NCBI RefSeq assembly: GCF_028714215.1
Contig: NZ_JAQTMS010000002.1
Location: forward strand, 124,001 to 188,000
Source: Rhodoferax sp.
Lineage (GTDB): Bacteria; Pseudomonadota; Gammaproteobacteria; Burkholderiales; Burkholderiaceae_C
Reading direction: 5' to 3'
DNA: 64,000 nt
This document shows, piece by piece, positions 55,699 through 64,000 of this stretch. The notes under the pieces were generated by a model, which saw nothing but the letters and a program-made list of their open reading frames with translations, did not search any database and was not told where the DNA came from. Each line of letters starts with the position of its first letter. Within the stretch, counting starts at the first letter, position 1. The translations under genes and the position numbers were made by a program.

Positions 55699-56610
55699 CT
55701 AGCGCAACTTTGGGTTCAGGGCGTCGCGCAACCAGTCGCCCAGCAGATTCACGCTCAGGGAAATCAAGACCAGCATCAGACCGGGGAAAACCGTAATCCA
55801 CCATTCGCCCGAGAACAGGTAGTTGTTACCGACCCGAATCAGGGTGCCCAGCGACGGCGCCGTGGGCGGTGCACCAACCCCCAAAAATGACAGTGTCGCT
55901 TCAATGATGATGGCAGTGGCGACCTGGATCGTGGCCAACACCAGCACCGGTCCCAGCACGTTGGGCAACACGTGGCGCCGCATGATGCGCAGGCTCGAGA
56001 CGCCCGTCACCCGGGCCGCCTGCACGTATTCCTTGTGGCGTTCCACCAGCGTCGAGCCGCGCACCGTGCGCGCGTACTGAACCCAGCCGGTCAGTGTGAT
56101 GGAGATGATCAGCACAAAGAAGGCCAGAGAATCCTGTGCATTGGGAAACAGGGCTCGCCCGACACCGGCGATCAGTAGCGCCACCAGAATCGCCGGGAAC
56201 GACAGCATCACATCGCACAAGCGCATCAAAATGGCGTCCACCCAACCGCCCAGGAAGCCGGCTATCAGACCCAGTGTCACGCCAAGCAGCACTGACAAGG
56301 CGACCGATGCCAAGCCCACCGCCAGCGAAATGCGGGCGCCGAACATCAGGGCCGAGAGAATGTCGCGGCCCTGGTCATCGGTACCCAGCAGATACTTGGC
56401 GCTACCCAGCGCGTCCCAGGCCGGCGGCAGCCGCGCATCGCTCAACTCCAGCGTACTGAGGTCAAACGGGTTGTGCGGCGCCACCAGATTGGCAAACACG
56501 GAGCAAAAAATACAGACAAAAGCAATGGTGGCGGCGGCCACCGCCACCGGCGAATTGCGAAAACTGTAGCCGATATCGCTGTCGCCCAGCCGGGCCAACC
56601 ATACTTTCAT
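55699..56610 (-). CDS. dppC: Dipeptide ABC transporter permease (DppC type)
   Basis: A 303-aa inner-membrane permease of the DppC/OppC class, with the N-terminal segment (FRNSPVAVAAATIAFVCIFCSVFANLVAP), the PLGTDDQGRDILS-like signature (LLGTDDQGRDILSALMFGARISLAVG) and the EAA loop region VQAARVTGVSSLRIMRRHVLPNV. It lies between dppA and dppD; the other permease, dppB, is encoded 3 kb upstream beyond the amidohydrolase. Confidence 0.93.
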   Translation of the reverse strand: MKVWLARLGDSDIGYSFRNSPVAVAAATIAFVCIFCSVFANLVAPHNPFDLSTLELSDARLPPAWDALGSAKYLLGTDDQGRDILSALMFGARISLAVGLASVALSVLLGVTLGLIAGFLGGWVDAILMRLCDVMLSFPAILVALLIAGVGRALFPNAQDSLAFFVLIISITLTGWVQYARTVRGSTLVERHKEYVQAARVTGVSSLRIMRRHVLPNVLGPVLVLATIQVATAIIIEATLSFLGVGAPPTAPSLGTLIRVGNNYLFSGEWWITVFPGLMLVLISLSVNLLGDWLRDALNPKLR

Positions 56611-56630
56611 CCGAGGTCGTACGTCCAGGT

Positions 56631-58214
56631 TCAGGGGTTGACCTTGACGAATTTCCAGATCATGTCGTTGTTGGGCAGTTGCACCAGATCAACGTTTTTC
56701 TTCATGGCCCAATTCAACGCCTGTTGATGCAGCGGCAGGTGCCCGACTTCATCCTGATGAATCTTCAAGGCCTCATGAATCATCTCGCTGCGTTTCTTCA
56801 GATCGGTCTCGGAGCCGATTTTTTGAGTCAACTCATCCACCCTGGCATTGCTGTAGGCGCCCAGATTGAACTGACCCCGGCCACCCTCACCCGGTGAGGA
56901 CATGATGGGATACAAGACGTTGTGCACGTCGACCGTGCTGGCAGTCCAACCGAGCATGTAGAAACTGGTGTTGCGGCTCAGAATCTTGGGGAAATAAGTG
57001 CCCTTGGTTTCAGCTTCAAGATTGATCTTGACGCCGATTTTGGACAGGTTGGCGGCCACCGCCTGGCAAATTCTTTCGTCGTTGACATAACGGTCATTGG
57101 GACAGTTCATCTTGACTTCGAAGCCGGCCGGGTAGCCTGCCTCAACCATCAACTTCTTGGCCGCGTCCACGTTGAACGGCAAGCGTTTGCTCAAAGACGC
57201 GTCGAATCCGTTCACTTGAGGCGGCAGCATCAAGGCCACCGGCGTGGCGGCGCCGCGCATCACGGTCTTTTGAATGCCGTCAATGTCAATCGCCTGGTAG
57301 AACGCCTGGCGCACGCGCTTGTCCTTGAACGGGTTTTTGCCCTTCACATTGGAGAACAGCAACTCGTCGCGCTTCTGGTCCATGCCCAAAAAGATCACGC
57401 GCAGTTCGGGACCCTGCATCACCTTGAACTTGGGATTGCTCTTGATGCGGTCAACGTCTTGTACCGGCACCGGCTCCATCACATCAATTTCACCCGACAG
57501 CAAAGCAGCCACGCGGGTGGCGTCGTTGCCAATGGGTGTGAAAATCACTTCGTCCACATTGCCGTCGATCTTGCCCCAATAGTTGCCATTGCGCACAAAA
57601 GTGGTACGCACCCCTGGCTGACGCTCGCGGACGCGATAGGGGCCGGTGCCGTTGGCACGGAACGACGCCGCGTTTTCAATGCCTTTGCGCCGGTCCACCG
57701 GCTTGGTGGCTTGATTCGTTTCGCACCATTTCTTGCTCATCATGAGCCAGTTGGTAAACAACTCGGGCAGGATCGGGAATGGTGCGCTGGTAATGAAATC
57801 AAGTGAATAGTCATTGATCTTCTTGATCTCCTTGATCTGGCCCACATAGCTCTTCATGTCCGAGCCGTCGTCCTTGGCGCGCTCGTAGCTGAAGATCACG
57901 TCGTCGGCCGTGAAAGGCGTGCCATCATGAAACTTGACGCCCTTGCGCAAATTGAAATGCCACACCGTGGGCGAGGTCTGTTTCCAGTCGGTGGCCAGCG
58001 CCGGCGCCAGCTTGAAGTCGCGCCCGCGCGTAACCAGCGGCTCGAACACGTTGCCGGTAACCGAGAGCTGCAGCGACTCGTTGAGTGAATGCGGGTCCAT
58101 GGACAACGCATCGCCCTGATTGGCAACCCGCAAGGTCGCCGCCGATGCCGTCACACTCATCGCCGCCAGCGCAATCGCCACGGGTGTCAGAACACTGTTT
58201 ATGCCAAATTTCAT
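56631..58214 (-). CDS. dppA: Dipeptide/oligopeptide ABC transporter substrate-binding protein
   Basis: A 527-aa SBP_bac_5 receptor with signal MKFGINSVLTPVAIALAAMSVTASA. Family features include ALSMDPHSLNESLQLSVTGNVFEPLV, WHFNLRKGVKFHDGTPFTADDVIFSYERAKD and the late LYPIMSSPGEGGRGQFNLGAYSNARVDELT. Ligand could be a dipeptide, a modified amino acid or another small amide; the M20 hydrolase upstream suggests an N-acyl amino acid or peptide. Confidence 0.93.
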   Translation of the reverse strand: MKFGINSVLTPVAIALAAMSVTASAATLRVANQGDALSMDPHSLNESLQLSVTGNVFEPLVTRGRDFKLAPALATDWKQTSPTVWHFNLRKGVKFHDGTPFTADDVIFSYERAKDDGSDMKSYVGQIKEIKKINDYSLDFITSAPFPILPELFTNWLMMSKKWCETNQATKPVDRRKGIENAASFRANGTGPYRVRERQPGVRTTFVRNGNYWGKIDGNVDEVIFTPIGNDATRVAALLSGEIDVMEPVPVQDVDRIKSNPKFKVMQGPELRVIFLGMDQKRDELLFSNVKGKNPFKDKRVRQAFYQAIDIDGIQKTVMRGAATPVALMLPPQVNGFDASLSKRLPFNVDAAKKLMVEAGYPAGFEVKMNCPNDRYVNDERICQAVAANLSKIGVKINLEAETKGTYFPKILSRNTSFYMLGWTASTVDVHNVLYPIMSSPGEGGRGQFNLGAYSNARVDELTQKIGSETDLKKRSEMIHEALKIHQDEVGHLPLHQQALNWAMKKNVDLVQLPNNDMIWKFVKVNP

Positions 58215-58239
58215 ACTCGTCTCCAGTTAAAAATCAACA

Positions 58240-58351
58240 AATTTGCGGGACAGACCGCAGTTACGCGAAGCGAACAAGCTCTGTCCTCAACTACTCAAAA
58301 CGAACAAGCTCTACCCTCAACGACTCAAAAAGATCCAATTCCGTTCTCAAC
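58240..58351 (-). repeat. Family A repeat, one full copy plus two decayed half copies
   Basis: On the minus strand the full copy is 58240-58290. It is followed on the plus-strand map by TACTCAAAACGAACAAGCTC...CCTCAAC and GACTCAAAAAGATCC...TTCTCAAC, two progressively decayed units spaced about 30 bp. They fill the gap between the amidohydrolase and dppA genes. Confidence 0.8.
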
Positions 58352-58354
58352 CGA

Positions 58355-59581
58355 CTAAATGGGCATCGCCTGCTCGACCAGACTGGCATGCAAAGCCGCG
58401 CCCAAAGGCAGGATCTGGTCGTTGAAGTCATAGCGGCTATTGTGCAGGAAACAACTGCCCAGACCACCCTCAATGCCTTGGCCAATGCGCATGTAGGCAC
58501 CAGGCTTGACCTGTAGCATAAAGGAAAAGTCTTCTGCTCCCATGCTCGGCTCCAGATCGCGCACCACCTGTTCGGGTCCCACCAGGCTTTGCGCCACATC
58601 CGCGGCAAAGAGCGCCTCGGCCGCCGTGTTGATGGTAGCGGGGTAGGAGCGCTCGTAACAAACCGTGGCAGTGGCACCAAAGCCCTGCGCCACCGCGCTG
58701 CACATCTCGTTCAGACGCCTCTCCACCATGGCCTGCACTTGCGGACTGAAGGTGCGCACGGTACCGACCAGCGTGGCGCTGCCCGGGATCACGCTCATGG
58801 CGCCCAGCTCACCCGCGCGCATGGCGCACAGACTGATGACGGCATTGTCGATCGGTCTGACGTTGCGCGAGACGATGCTTTGCACGGCGGTAATGATGTG
58901 GGCCGCCACCAGCACCGGATCCACCGTCTGGTAGGCGTGGGCGCCATGCCCGCCCTTGCCGGTGATCTCGATGGTGATGCGGTCCGCCGCCGCCATCATG
59001 GGTCCCGGATTGACGCCTACCGTGCCGGGACGCATCGCCGGCCAGTTGTGCATGCCGTAAATCGACTGTACCGGGAAGCGCTCGAACAGGCCGTCTTCTA
59101 TCATGGCTTTGGCGCCTGCGAAGCCCTCTTCCCCGGGTTGAAAGATCAATACCGCGCTGCCATCGAAATTACGCGTCTCGGCCAGGTAACGTGCCGCCCC
59201 GACCAGCATGGCCGTGTGGCCGTCATGGCCGCAACCGTGCATCAGACCGGCGCGGGACGATTTCCAGCTGAATTCGTTATGTTCCGTCATCGCCAGGGCG
59301 TCCATGTCGGCCCGCAGGCCTATCATTTTTCCGCTGCTGTTGCGTTGGCCCTTGATGACCGCCACGACACCGGTTTTTCCAATACCGGGGTGAATCTCGT
59401 CGACACCGCACAGCTTCAAGGCTTCCTGCACCCGCGCCGCTGTGTAAACCTCTTCGAAACCGAGCTCCGGATGGGCATGCAGGTCGCGCCGAAATTCCGT
59501 CATCTCGGGGTGGAAAGCAGCAATCCGTGCAAACGCACGACCCTGAACCTTCAGCGGCGCATAAAGACCCGTGACTTGCAT
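58355..59581 (-). CDS. M20-family amidohydrolase/peptidase
   Basis: A 408-aa metal-dependent amidohydrolase of the hippurate hydrolase/IAA-amino acid hydrolase group. Metal-site motifs are RADMDALAM, MHGCGHDGHTAML (with the Cys ligand), FQPGEEGFAGAKAMIEDGLF and GMHNWPAMRPG; the C-terminal SMGAEDFSFML supplies another ligand. The ATG at 59581 overlaps the dppB stop (TGATG); the preceding TTG could also start it. Sitting inside a peptide-importer operon, it probably hydrolyses what the transporter brings in. Confidence 0.92.
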   Translation of the reverse strand: MQVTGLYAPLKVQGRAFARIAAFHPEMTEFRRDLHAHPELGFEEVYTAARVQEALKLCGVDEIHPGIGKTGVVAVIKGQRNSSGKMIGLRADMDALAMTEHNEFSWKSSRAGLMHGCGHDGHTAMLVGAARYLAETRNFDGSAVLIFQPGEEGFAGAKAMIEDGLFERFPVQSIYGMHNWPAMRPGTVGVNPGPMMAAADRITIEITGKGGHGAHAYQTVDPVLVAAHIITAVQSIVSRNVRPIDNAVISLCAMRAGELGAMSVIPGSATLVGTVRTFSPQVQAMVERRLNEMCSAVAQGFGATATVCYERSYPATINTAAEALFAADVAQSLVGPEQVVRDLEPSMGAEDFSFMLQVKPGAYMRIGQGIEGGLGSCFLHNSRYDFNDQILPLGAALHASLVEQAMPI

Positions 59582-60561
59582 CAATGTCCTCCCGTAGCGC
59601 CCACTCGCAAGCGCGGGTCAACCACAAAATAAAGCAGATCAACCACCAAATTGATCAGCACAAAAATCAACGCGATCAGACACAGGTAGGCAGCCATCAC
59701 CGGAATATCGGCAAAGGTCACGGCTTGAATGAAAAGCAGACCCATGCCAGGCCATTGGAAAACAGTCTCGGTAATGATGGCAAAAGCAATCAGCTGCCCC
59801 AATTGCAGGCCGGTGATGGTGATCACCGGCACCAATGTGTTTTGCAGCGCGTGGCCAAAATGAATGGCACGGTTGCTCAGGCCCCGGGCACGGGCAAACC
59901 GGATGTAGTCGGTGCGCAAGACCTCCAGCATTTCAGCCCGCACCAGGCGCATGATGAGCGTCAGCTGGAACACCGCCAACGTGATCGCCGGCAACACCAG
60001 ATGGTGCCAGCCATCGAGCGTCAGCAAACCGCTTTGCCACCAGCCCAGTTGCACCACCTCGCCACGCCCAAAACTGGGGAACCAGCCCAGCCCCACAGAA
60101 AACGCCAGGATCAGCAGAATGCCGATCAGAAATGTCGGCAGCGACACTCCCAACAATGAGATCGTCATGAACACCTGGCTCAAGAAACTGCCCCGTCGCA
60201 AGGCCGAGTAAACCCCTAGCGGCACTCCGATCAGCAAGGCCAGTACAGCCGCCACCAGCGCCAACTCCAGCGTGGCCGGCAGGCGCTCGGCAATCAGGCG
60301 CGACACCTTGGCGCCCTGGCGCAAACTCAGGCCGAACTCACCCTGCACGGCGTTGCTCAGGAAGTGCCAGAACTGCACAAAAAAGGGCTGGTCCAAGCCC
60401 AAATCGGTGCGCAGTTGGCGGATTTGGTCCGGCTTGGCATCCTGCCCAAGCAGGAACACCACCGGGTCGCCCACATACTGGAACAGCATGAACGCGATGA
60501 AGGCGACTGCCACCATCACGACAAGAGCCTGTATCAGGCGACGAAGAATAAATACGAACAT
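59581..60561 (-). CDS. dppB: Dipeptide ABC transporter permease (DppB type)
   Basis: A 326-aa permease with the DppB/OppB N-terminus FVFILRRLIQALVVMVAVAFIAFML, the family's GDPVVFLLGQDAKPDQ region, and the EAA-like loop MLEVLRTDYIRFARARGLSNRAIHFGHALQN. The ATG at 60561 follows a possible TTG. First gene of the operon dppB-amidohydrolase-dppA-dppC-dppD-dppF. The 190 bp upstream to the porin gene holds the porin terminator and no other gene. Confidence 0.93.
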   Translation of the reverse strand: MFVFILRRLIQALVVMVAVAFIAFMLFQYVGDPVVFLLGQDAKPDQIRQLRTDLGLDQPFFVQFWHFLSNAVQGEFGLSLRQGAKVSRLIAERLPATLELALVAAVLALLIGVPLGVYSALRRGSFLSQVFMTISLLGVSLPTFLIGILLILAFSVGLGWFPSFGRGEVVQLGWWQSGLLTLDGWHHLVLPAITLAVFQLTLIMRLVRAEMLEVLRTDYIRFARARGLSNRAIHFGHALQNTLVPVITITGLQLGQLIAFAIITETVFQWPGMGLLFIQAVTFADIPVMAAYLCLIALIFVLINLVVDLLYFVVDPRLRVGATGGH

Positions 60562-60678
60562 CAATCAGAACCAGGGAAAGCCAGAATCTAACAGAGCAAG
60601 CAGCGTGCCGATATGGGGGTTTTCATGAGTTTGCAGGCAAACCAAGCGCATAGCGCCCTAAATGATGGGCGCACCCGT

Positions 60679-60711
60679 AAAAAAACCCCGCCACGTTGCC
60701 ATGGCGGGGTC
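60679..60711 (-). terminator. Rho-independent terminator of the porin gene
   Basis: On the minus strand, GACCCCGCCA, an 8-base loop, TGGCGGGGTTTTTTT. Strong GC stem followed by seven Ts, 40 bp after the porin stop. Confidence 0.88.
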
Positions 60712-60750
60712 TTGAGTTTTAACCGTCAACTGACTTGCGTCAGCATCCGA

Positions 60751-61791
60751 TTAGAACTTCTTGGCAATACCGAAGTCAAAGCCGTTGGACGAGCCGTTGA
60801 CGGCGGTCGTCGAGCCGTTCAGGGCAGCAGCAGCACCGCCACTGTTGTTCACGGTTGCGAACGTGCCATACATCGAGGTTGTCTTGCTGAAGTTATACAC
60901 ATAGCCCAGTGCAAACTGGCTGGTCTTGGCCGTACCGTTGTCGGTGTTCGAGAACGAAGCGCGAACCAGGCCAGCACCAACCGGAACCGAGCCGCCGATC
61001 AAATAACCATTGATGTCAGATTGACCCGTTGCCTGGTTTTTCTGGACATAGGCATTCAGTGTTCCAGCGCCGAAGTTGTAGGTACCGCCGAAGTTGGTCA
61101 CTTGCGTGTCGGTGTTAGCGCCCGTGGTGGTCGAACCGTAGCCCAGACCCAGGCTCAAAGGACCTTGGTCGTAAGACAACAGGAAAGAGCCACCGTTGCC
61201 AGCGCTGCTATTGGCAACGTTGGAAGCGTTCTCACCCATGTAGCCTTGCGCCCAGACCTTGAAGCCGCTCATGCTGGGCGAAATCCAGCCATAAGAGTTG
61301 GAGGCACGCACTGCAACGACGCCAGTGTAATTTGCACCGCCTTGGAATGCGCGGGAAGTACCGACACCGTTGATACCGAACGGATCATAAATCGCTTCCA
61401 GCCAGAATGCCGGGGTGTAGTCACGGCCGGCACGGAACTCGCCAAAGCCACCGAACATCTGCAGATAGGACCGGCGATTGAAGACAAAGCCGCCGCTGGC
61501 GCTGCCGCCGGTGGACTGGTTGTTGGTGTTGGTGCTGGCACCGGTACCATTGTCATTGTTCACGCCACCGGCCAGGATGAAGCCAGCCTTCAGACCGCCG
61601 CCCAGGTCTTCAACGCCTTTGAAGCCGATTTCGCTGCTGGCGAGGCCGGAGTTACCCAGCTGTGTCTTGTTGGCAACATCACCGCTACCATACATCAAGG
61701 TTGCGTCAACCGTGCCGTAAAGGGTGACCGAGGATTGTGCAAATGCGCTGGCAGCAGCCAATGCAGCCAGAGCTACGAGGGATCTTTTCAT
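60751..61791 (-). CDS. Gram-negative general porin (Burkholderia/Bordetella type)
   Basis: A 346-aa trimeric porin with signal MKRSLVALAALAAASAFAQ and the betaproteobacterial start SSVTLYGTVDATLMYG. LASSEIGFKGVEDLGGGLKAGFILAGG, FNRRSYLQMFGGFGEFRAGRDYTPAFW and the C-terminal FDFGIAKKF (terminal Phe) are typical. It makes a 16-stranded barrel for small solutes. It is monocistronic, ending in a strong terminator. Confidence 0.96.
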   Translation of the reverse strand: MKRSLVALAALAAASAFAQSSVTLYGTVDATLMYGSGDVANKTQLGNSGLASSEIGFKGVEDLGGGLKAGFILAGGVNNDNGTGASTNTNNQSTGGSASGGFVFNRRSYLQMFGGFGEFRAGRDYTPAFWLEAIYDPFGINGVGTSRAFQGGANYTGVVAVRASNSYGWISPSMSGFKVWAQGYMGENASNVANSSAGNGGSFLLSYDQGPLSLGLGYGSTTTGANTDTQVTNFGGTYNFGAGTLNAYVQKNQATGQSDINGYLIGGSVPVGAGLVRASFSNTDNGTAKTSQFALGYVYNFSKTTSMYGTFATVNNSGGAAAALNGSTTAVNGSSNGFDFGIAKKF

Positions 61792-62052
61792 ATTAAGTTA
61801 CTCCAAGGTTAAACATAGGGCTCCGGTTTGATACTTTCGGACCCCGGGCCAACCTCCTATTTCAGGAAGTTGGCTTGATTGAACCAGAGGCTGGGGGGCT
61901 TGGCAAAGGAAAAGTCCGTAAACTTTGGCAAAGCTGGCGCTTTCGTTGTGAGCTTGCAACAAGTTGCTACAGGTCAACGCCGGGCATCAGGATCAGAAAA
62001 ATCAGACAAAAACCGAACCAAACCAAAATTTTGGGCGTTTTACAATAACCTT

Positions 62053-62670
62053 ATGGACACCCTCTTAAGTGCTGCCGACGCGGCCTTGCGCACCCTGTTT
62101 GCGACGCCACGCGCCAGCCAGCCCTGCCCCACTCTGGCTGGCCAGGCCAGCCATTTGTCCGACGCCGAAAAAGCGCATGCCGGCGCCTTGATGCGTGTCA
62201 ACCATGTGGGCGAGGTATGCGCCCAAGCGCTTTACACGGCACAGGCACTGGTCACCCGGAACGACACTCTGCGCGCTCATTTCACGCGGGCCAGCCTGGA
62301 GGAAACCAATCACCTGGCCTGGACCGAGCAGCGCCTGAAGGAGTTGGGGCAGCACAAATCCCTGCTCAACCCGCTCTGGTACGGCGCCGCCTTTGGGCTC
62401 GGGCTGCTGGCGGGACGCTTGGGCGATCGGGTCAGCCTGGGTTTTGTGGTGGAGACGGAAAATCAGGTCGAAGCGCATCTGGACAGCCATCTGACACTGT
62501 TGCCGGCCAATGACCACGCCTCGCGCGCCATCGTGGCGCAAATGAAGGACGACGAAGCGCGCCACGCACTGGACGCGCAAAAGGCCGGCGCCACCGAGTT
62601 GCCGCAAGCCGTCAAGAGCCTGATGCGAGCTGCCGCCAAAGTGATGACCACGGTGGCGCACCGGATTTAA
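62053..62670 (+). CDS. coq7: Ubiquinone biosynthesis hydroxylase Coq7
   Basis: Diiron monooxygenase for a late ring hydroxylation in ubiquinone synthesis. The iron ligands are spread over [28 protein letters not shown] and DDEARH. Start 62053 ([16 protein letters not shown]) gives 205 aa; the frame is open 58 codons upstream, but that part lies in the 261-bp porin-coq7 intergenic region and looks non-coding. Confidence 0.95.
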   Translation: MDTLLSAADAALRTLFATPRASQPCPTLAGQASHLSDAEKAHAGALMRVNHVGEVCAQALYTAQALVTRNDTLRAHFTRASLEETNHLAWTEQRLKELGQHKSLLNPLWYGAAFGLGLLAGRLGDRVSLGFVVETENQVEAHLDSHLTLLPANDHASRAIVAQMKDDEARHALDAQKAGATELPQAVKSLMRAAAKVMTTVAHRI

Positions 62671-62671
62671 A

Positions 62672-63121
62672 TCACGACTCCAGCAACTCGAAGCTGGTCG
62701 AAATTTCGGCTGTCTTGGCCAGCATGATGCTGGCCGAACAGTATTTTTCGTGGCTCAGGGCGATGGCTCGCTCCACAGCGGCAGCGGGGATGGCCTTGCC
62801 GGTCACCGTGAAATGCATGTTGATGCGGGTGAACACCTTGGGGTCCAACTCGGCACGCTCGGCCGTGAGCTTGACAGTGCAGCCGCGCACCTCAAAACGG
62901 CCACGTCTGAGAATCAGCACCACGTCGTAAGCGGTGCAGCCGCCGGTGGCGGCCAACATCGTTTCCAACGGTCGCGGCGCCAGGTTCAAACCACCCATTT
63001 CCGGCTTGTCGAGGTCCGGCGCACCATCCATCACCAAGGTATGACCACTGCCGGTTTCGGCCACAAACCCCATGCCGGAGCGTGTACCAAGCGCTCCGGT
63101 CCAACTGACTGTGCATTCCAT
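62672..63121 (-). CDS. OsmC/YhfA-like protein
   Basis: A 149-aa OsmC-superfamily protein. A Cys lies in AATGGCTAYDVVLIL, and a second Cys occurs in RGCTVKL; the late SHEKYCSASIMLAKTAEI holds the peroxidatic-type Cys seen in OsmC relatives. The arrangement is closer to YhfA-like members than to Ohr. It may detoxify organic peroxides, but a role is not proven for this subgroup. Converges on coq7 with a 1-bp gap. Confidence 0.87.
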   Translation of the reverse strand: MECTVSWTGALGTRSGMGFVAETGSGHTLVMDGAPDLDKPEMGGLNLAPRPLETMLAATGGCTAYDVVLILRRGRFEVRGCTVKLTAERAELDPKVFTRINMHFTVTGKAIPAAAVERAIALSHEKYCSASIMLAKTAEISTSFELLES

Positions 63122-63190
63122 GATATTGATCGCCTATTGCTTTGAAGTCTGGAATTGTCGCCTCTAACAGGCGCTTATCATGGAGGCTCC

Positions 63191-64000
63191 ATGAAGACGC
63201 AACACCTCCAACCCGCTGACTACCTGAAAAAAATTCTCACTGCCCGCGTCTACGACGTGGCCGTGGAGACGCCTCTTGAACCGGCCAAGGCTTTGAGTCG
63301 ACGCCTGCACAACACTGTGCTGCTGAAACGCGAAGACCAGCAACCGGTGCACAGTTTCAAGCTGCGTGGCGCCTACAACCGAATGGCGCACCTGACCCCC
63401 GAACAATTGGAAAAAGGCGTGATTTGCGCTTCCGCTGGCAACCATGCGCAAGGCGTGGCGCTGAGCGCCCAGAAGCTGGGAACGCGCGCCGTCATCGTCA
63501 TGCCGACCACCACACCGCAAGTCAAGGTGGATGCCGTGCGCCACTTTGGCGGCGAGGTGGTGCTGCATGGCGACAGCTACTCCGACGCCTACAACTTTGC
63601 CACGACACTGGAAAAAAAGCAGGGGTTGACCTTTGTCCACCCGTTCGACGACCCGGATGTGATTGCCGGCCAGGGCACCATTGCCATGGAGGTGTTGCGC
63701 CAGTTGCAAGGCCATGGCTCGAATCGGCTGGACGCCGTGTTTGTGGCCATCGGTGGTGGCGGGCTGATCTCGGGTGTGGCCAATTACATCAAGGCGGTGC
63801 GGCCGGAGATCAAGGTCATTGGCGTGCAGATGAACGACTCCGATGCCATGACGCAATCGGTCGCGGCCAACAAGCGGGTCACGCTGCCCGACGTCGGGCT
63901 GTTCTCCGACGGCACCGCGGTGAAGCTGGTGGGAGAGGAAACCTTTCGCATTTCCCGCGAACTGGTGGACGAGTTCATCCTGGTGGACACCGACGCCGTG
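63191..64000 (+). CDS. ilvA: Threonine ammonia-lyase, biosynthetic (3' end outside window)
   Basis: PLP enzyme turning threonine into 2-oxobutanoate for isoleucine synthesis. The first 270 residues are visible: MKTQHLQPADYLKKILTARVYDVAVETPL, the PLP Lys in VHSFKLRGAYN, SAGNHAQGVALSAQ, and the glycine loop AIGGGGLISG. GGAGG precedes the ATG at 63191. Whether the C-terminal regulatory ACT-like domains follow cannot be seen; the N-terminus is that of the long biosynthetic form. Confidence 0.95.
   Translation, partial: MKTQHLQPADYLKKILTARVYDVAVETPLEPAKALSRRLHNTVLLKREDQQPVHSFKLRGAYNRMAHLTPEQLEKGVICASAGNHAQGVALSAQKLGTRAVIVMPTTTPQVKVDAVRHFGGEVVLHGDSYSDAYNFATTLEKKQGLTFVHPFDDPDVIAGQGTIAMEVLRQLQGHGSNRLDAVFVAIGGGGLISGVANYIKAVRPEIKVIGVQMNDSDAMTQSVAANKRVTLPDVGLFSDGTAVKLVGEETFRISRELVDEFILVDTDAV

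Noticed and set aside
58240..58351. CRISPR-like array
   Set aside because: The units decay in sequence, there are no regular unique spacers, and no cas gene is near; they are family A repeat fragments.

Overview
The window reads as ordinary chromosome from a betaproteobacterium of the Burkholderiales, most like the Comamonadaceae (a Rhodoferax or Polaromonas-like organism). This rests on the high G+C, the gene orders (rplM-rpsI, corC-lnt-glyQ-glyS-gmhB-plsC, liuR-ivd), a Burkholderia-type trimeric porin, and the style of the dispersed repeats. There is no prophage, transposase, CRISPR array, rRNA or tRNA that I can see. Coding density is high and no gap between genes exceeds about 300 bases. 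The genus is an inference from gene content, not from a database match.

Left part (1-13 kb): the 5' portion of a sensor kinase with a periplasmic c-type heme domain runs off the left edge. It is followed by dtd, a cation efflux protein and tyrS. A cell-wall pair (M23 peptidase, anmK) converges on erpA, a bactofilin, a coiled-coil membrane protein and the rplM-rpsI operon. rlmJ and a nucleotide-sugar pair (NDP-sugar pyrophosphorylase, manC) follow.

13-32 kb, nearly all on the minus strand: a fatty-acyl and leucine catabolism block (two acyl-CoA dehydrogenases, thiolase, SDR, thioesterase) under a LiuR-like MerR regulator, with aceK and carbonic anhydrase inside it. A perfect 24-bp palindrome lies between liuR and a divergent metallo-beta-lactamase-fold hydrolase. 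Next comes the envelope and translation operon corC-lnt-glyQ-glyS-gmhB-plsC-ygjP-like. Its glyQ carries an in-frame copy of a dispersed repeat.

32-42 kb: groES-groEL behind a perfect CIRCE operator. Then a four-gene ABC/LolA-like/outer-membrane barrel cluster that looks like a dedicated envelope transport route, a divergent AraC-type regulator, a small outer-membrane protein and a lipoprotein hydrolase.

42-53.5 kb: HAD hydrolase, YcaQ-like glycosylase, pgi, tal, and a three-component ABC importer, divergent from zwf-hexR. The binding protein has the His-Asp...Glu pattern of AfuA-type sugar-phosphate receptors, so the block is best read as a hexose-phosphate uptake and oxidation unit under HexR-like control.

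53.5-64 kb: a dipeptide-type ABC transporter operon (dppB, M20 amidohydrolase, dppA, dppC, dppD, dppF), a porin, coq7, an OsmC-like protein and the start of ilvA.

Four families of dispersed non-coding repeats are scattered through the window. Family A is about 50 bp with GGGACAGA/TCTGTCCC ends. Family B is about 95 bp and flanks groEL. Family C is built of ATTGCGG/CCGCAAT and CCCGG/CCGGG hairpins. Family D is about 147 bp. Two of them have entered coding sequence: D inside glyQ and A at the end of dppD.
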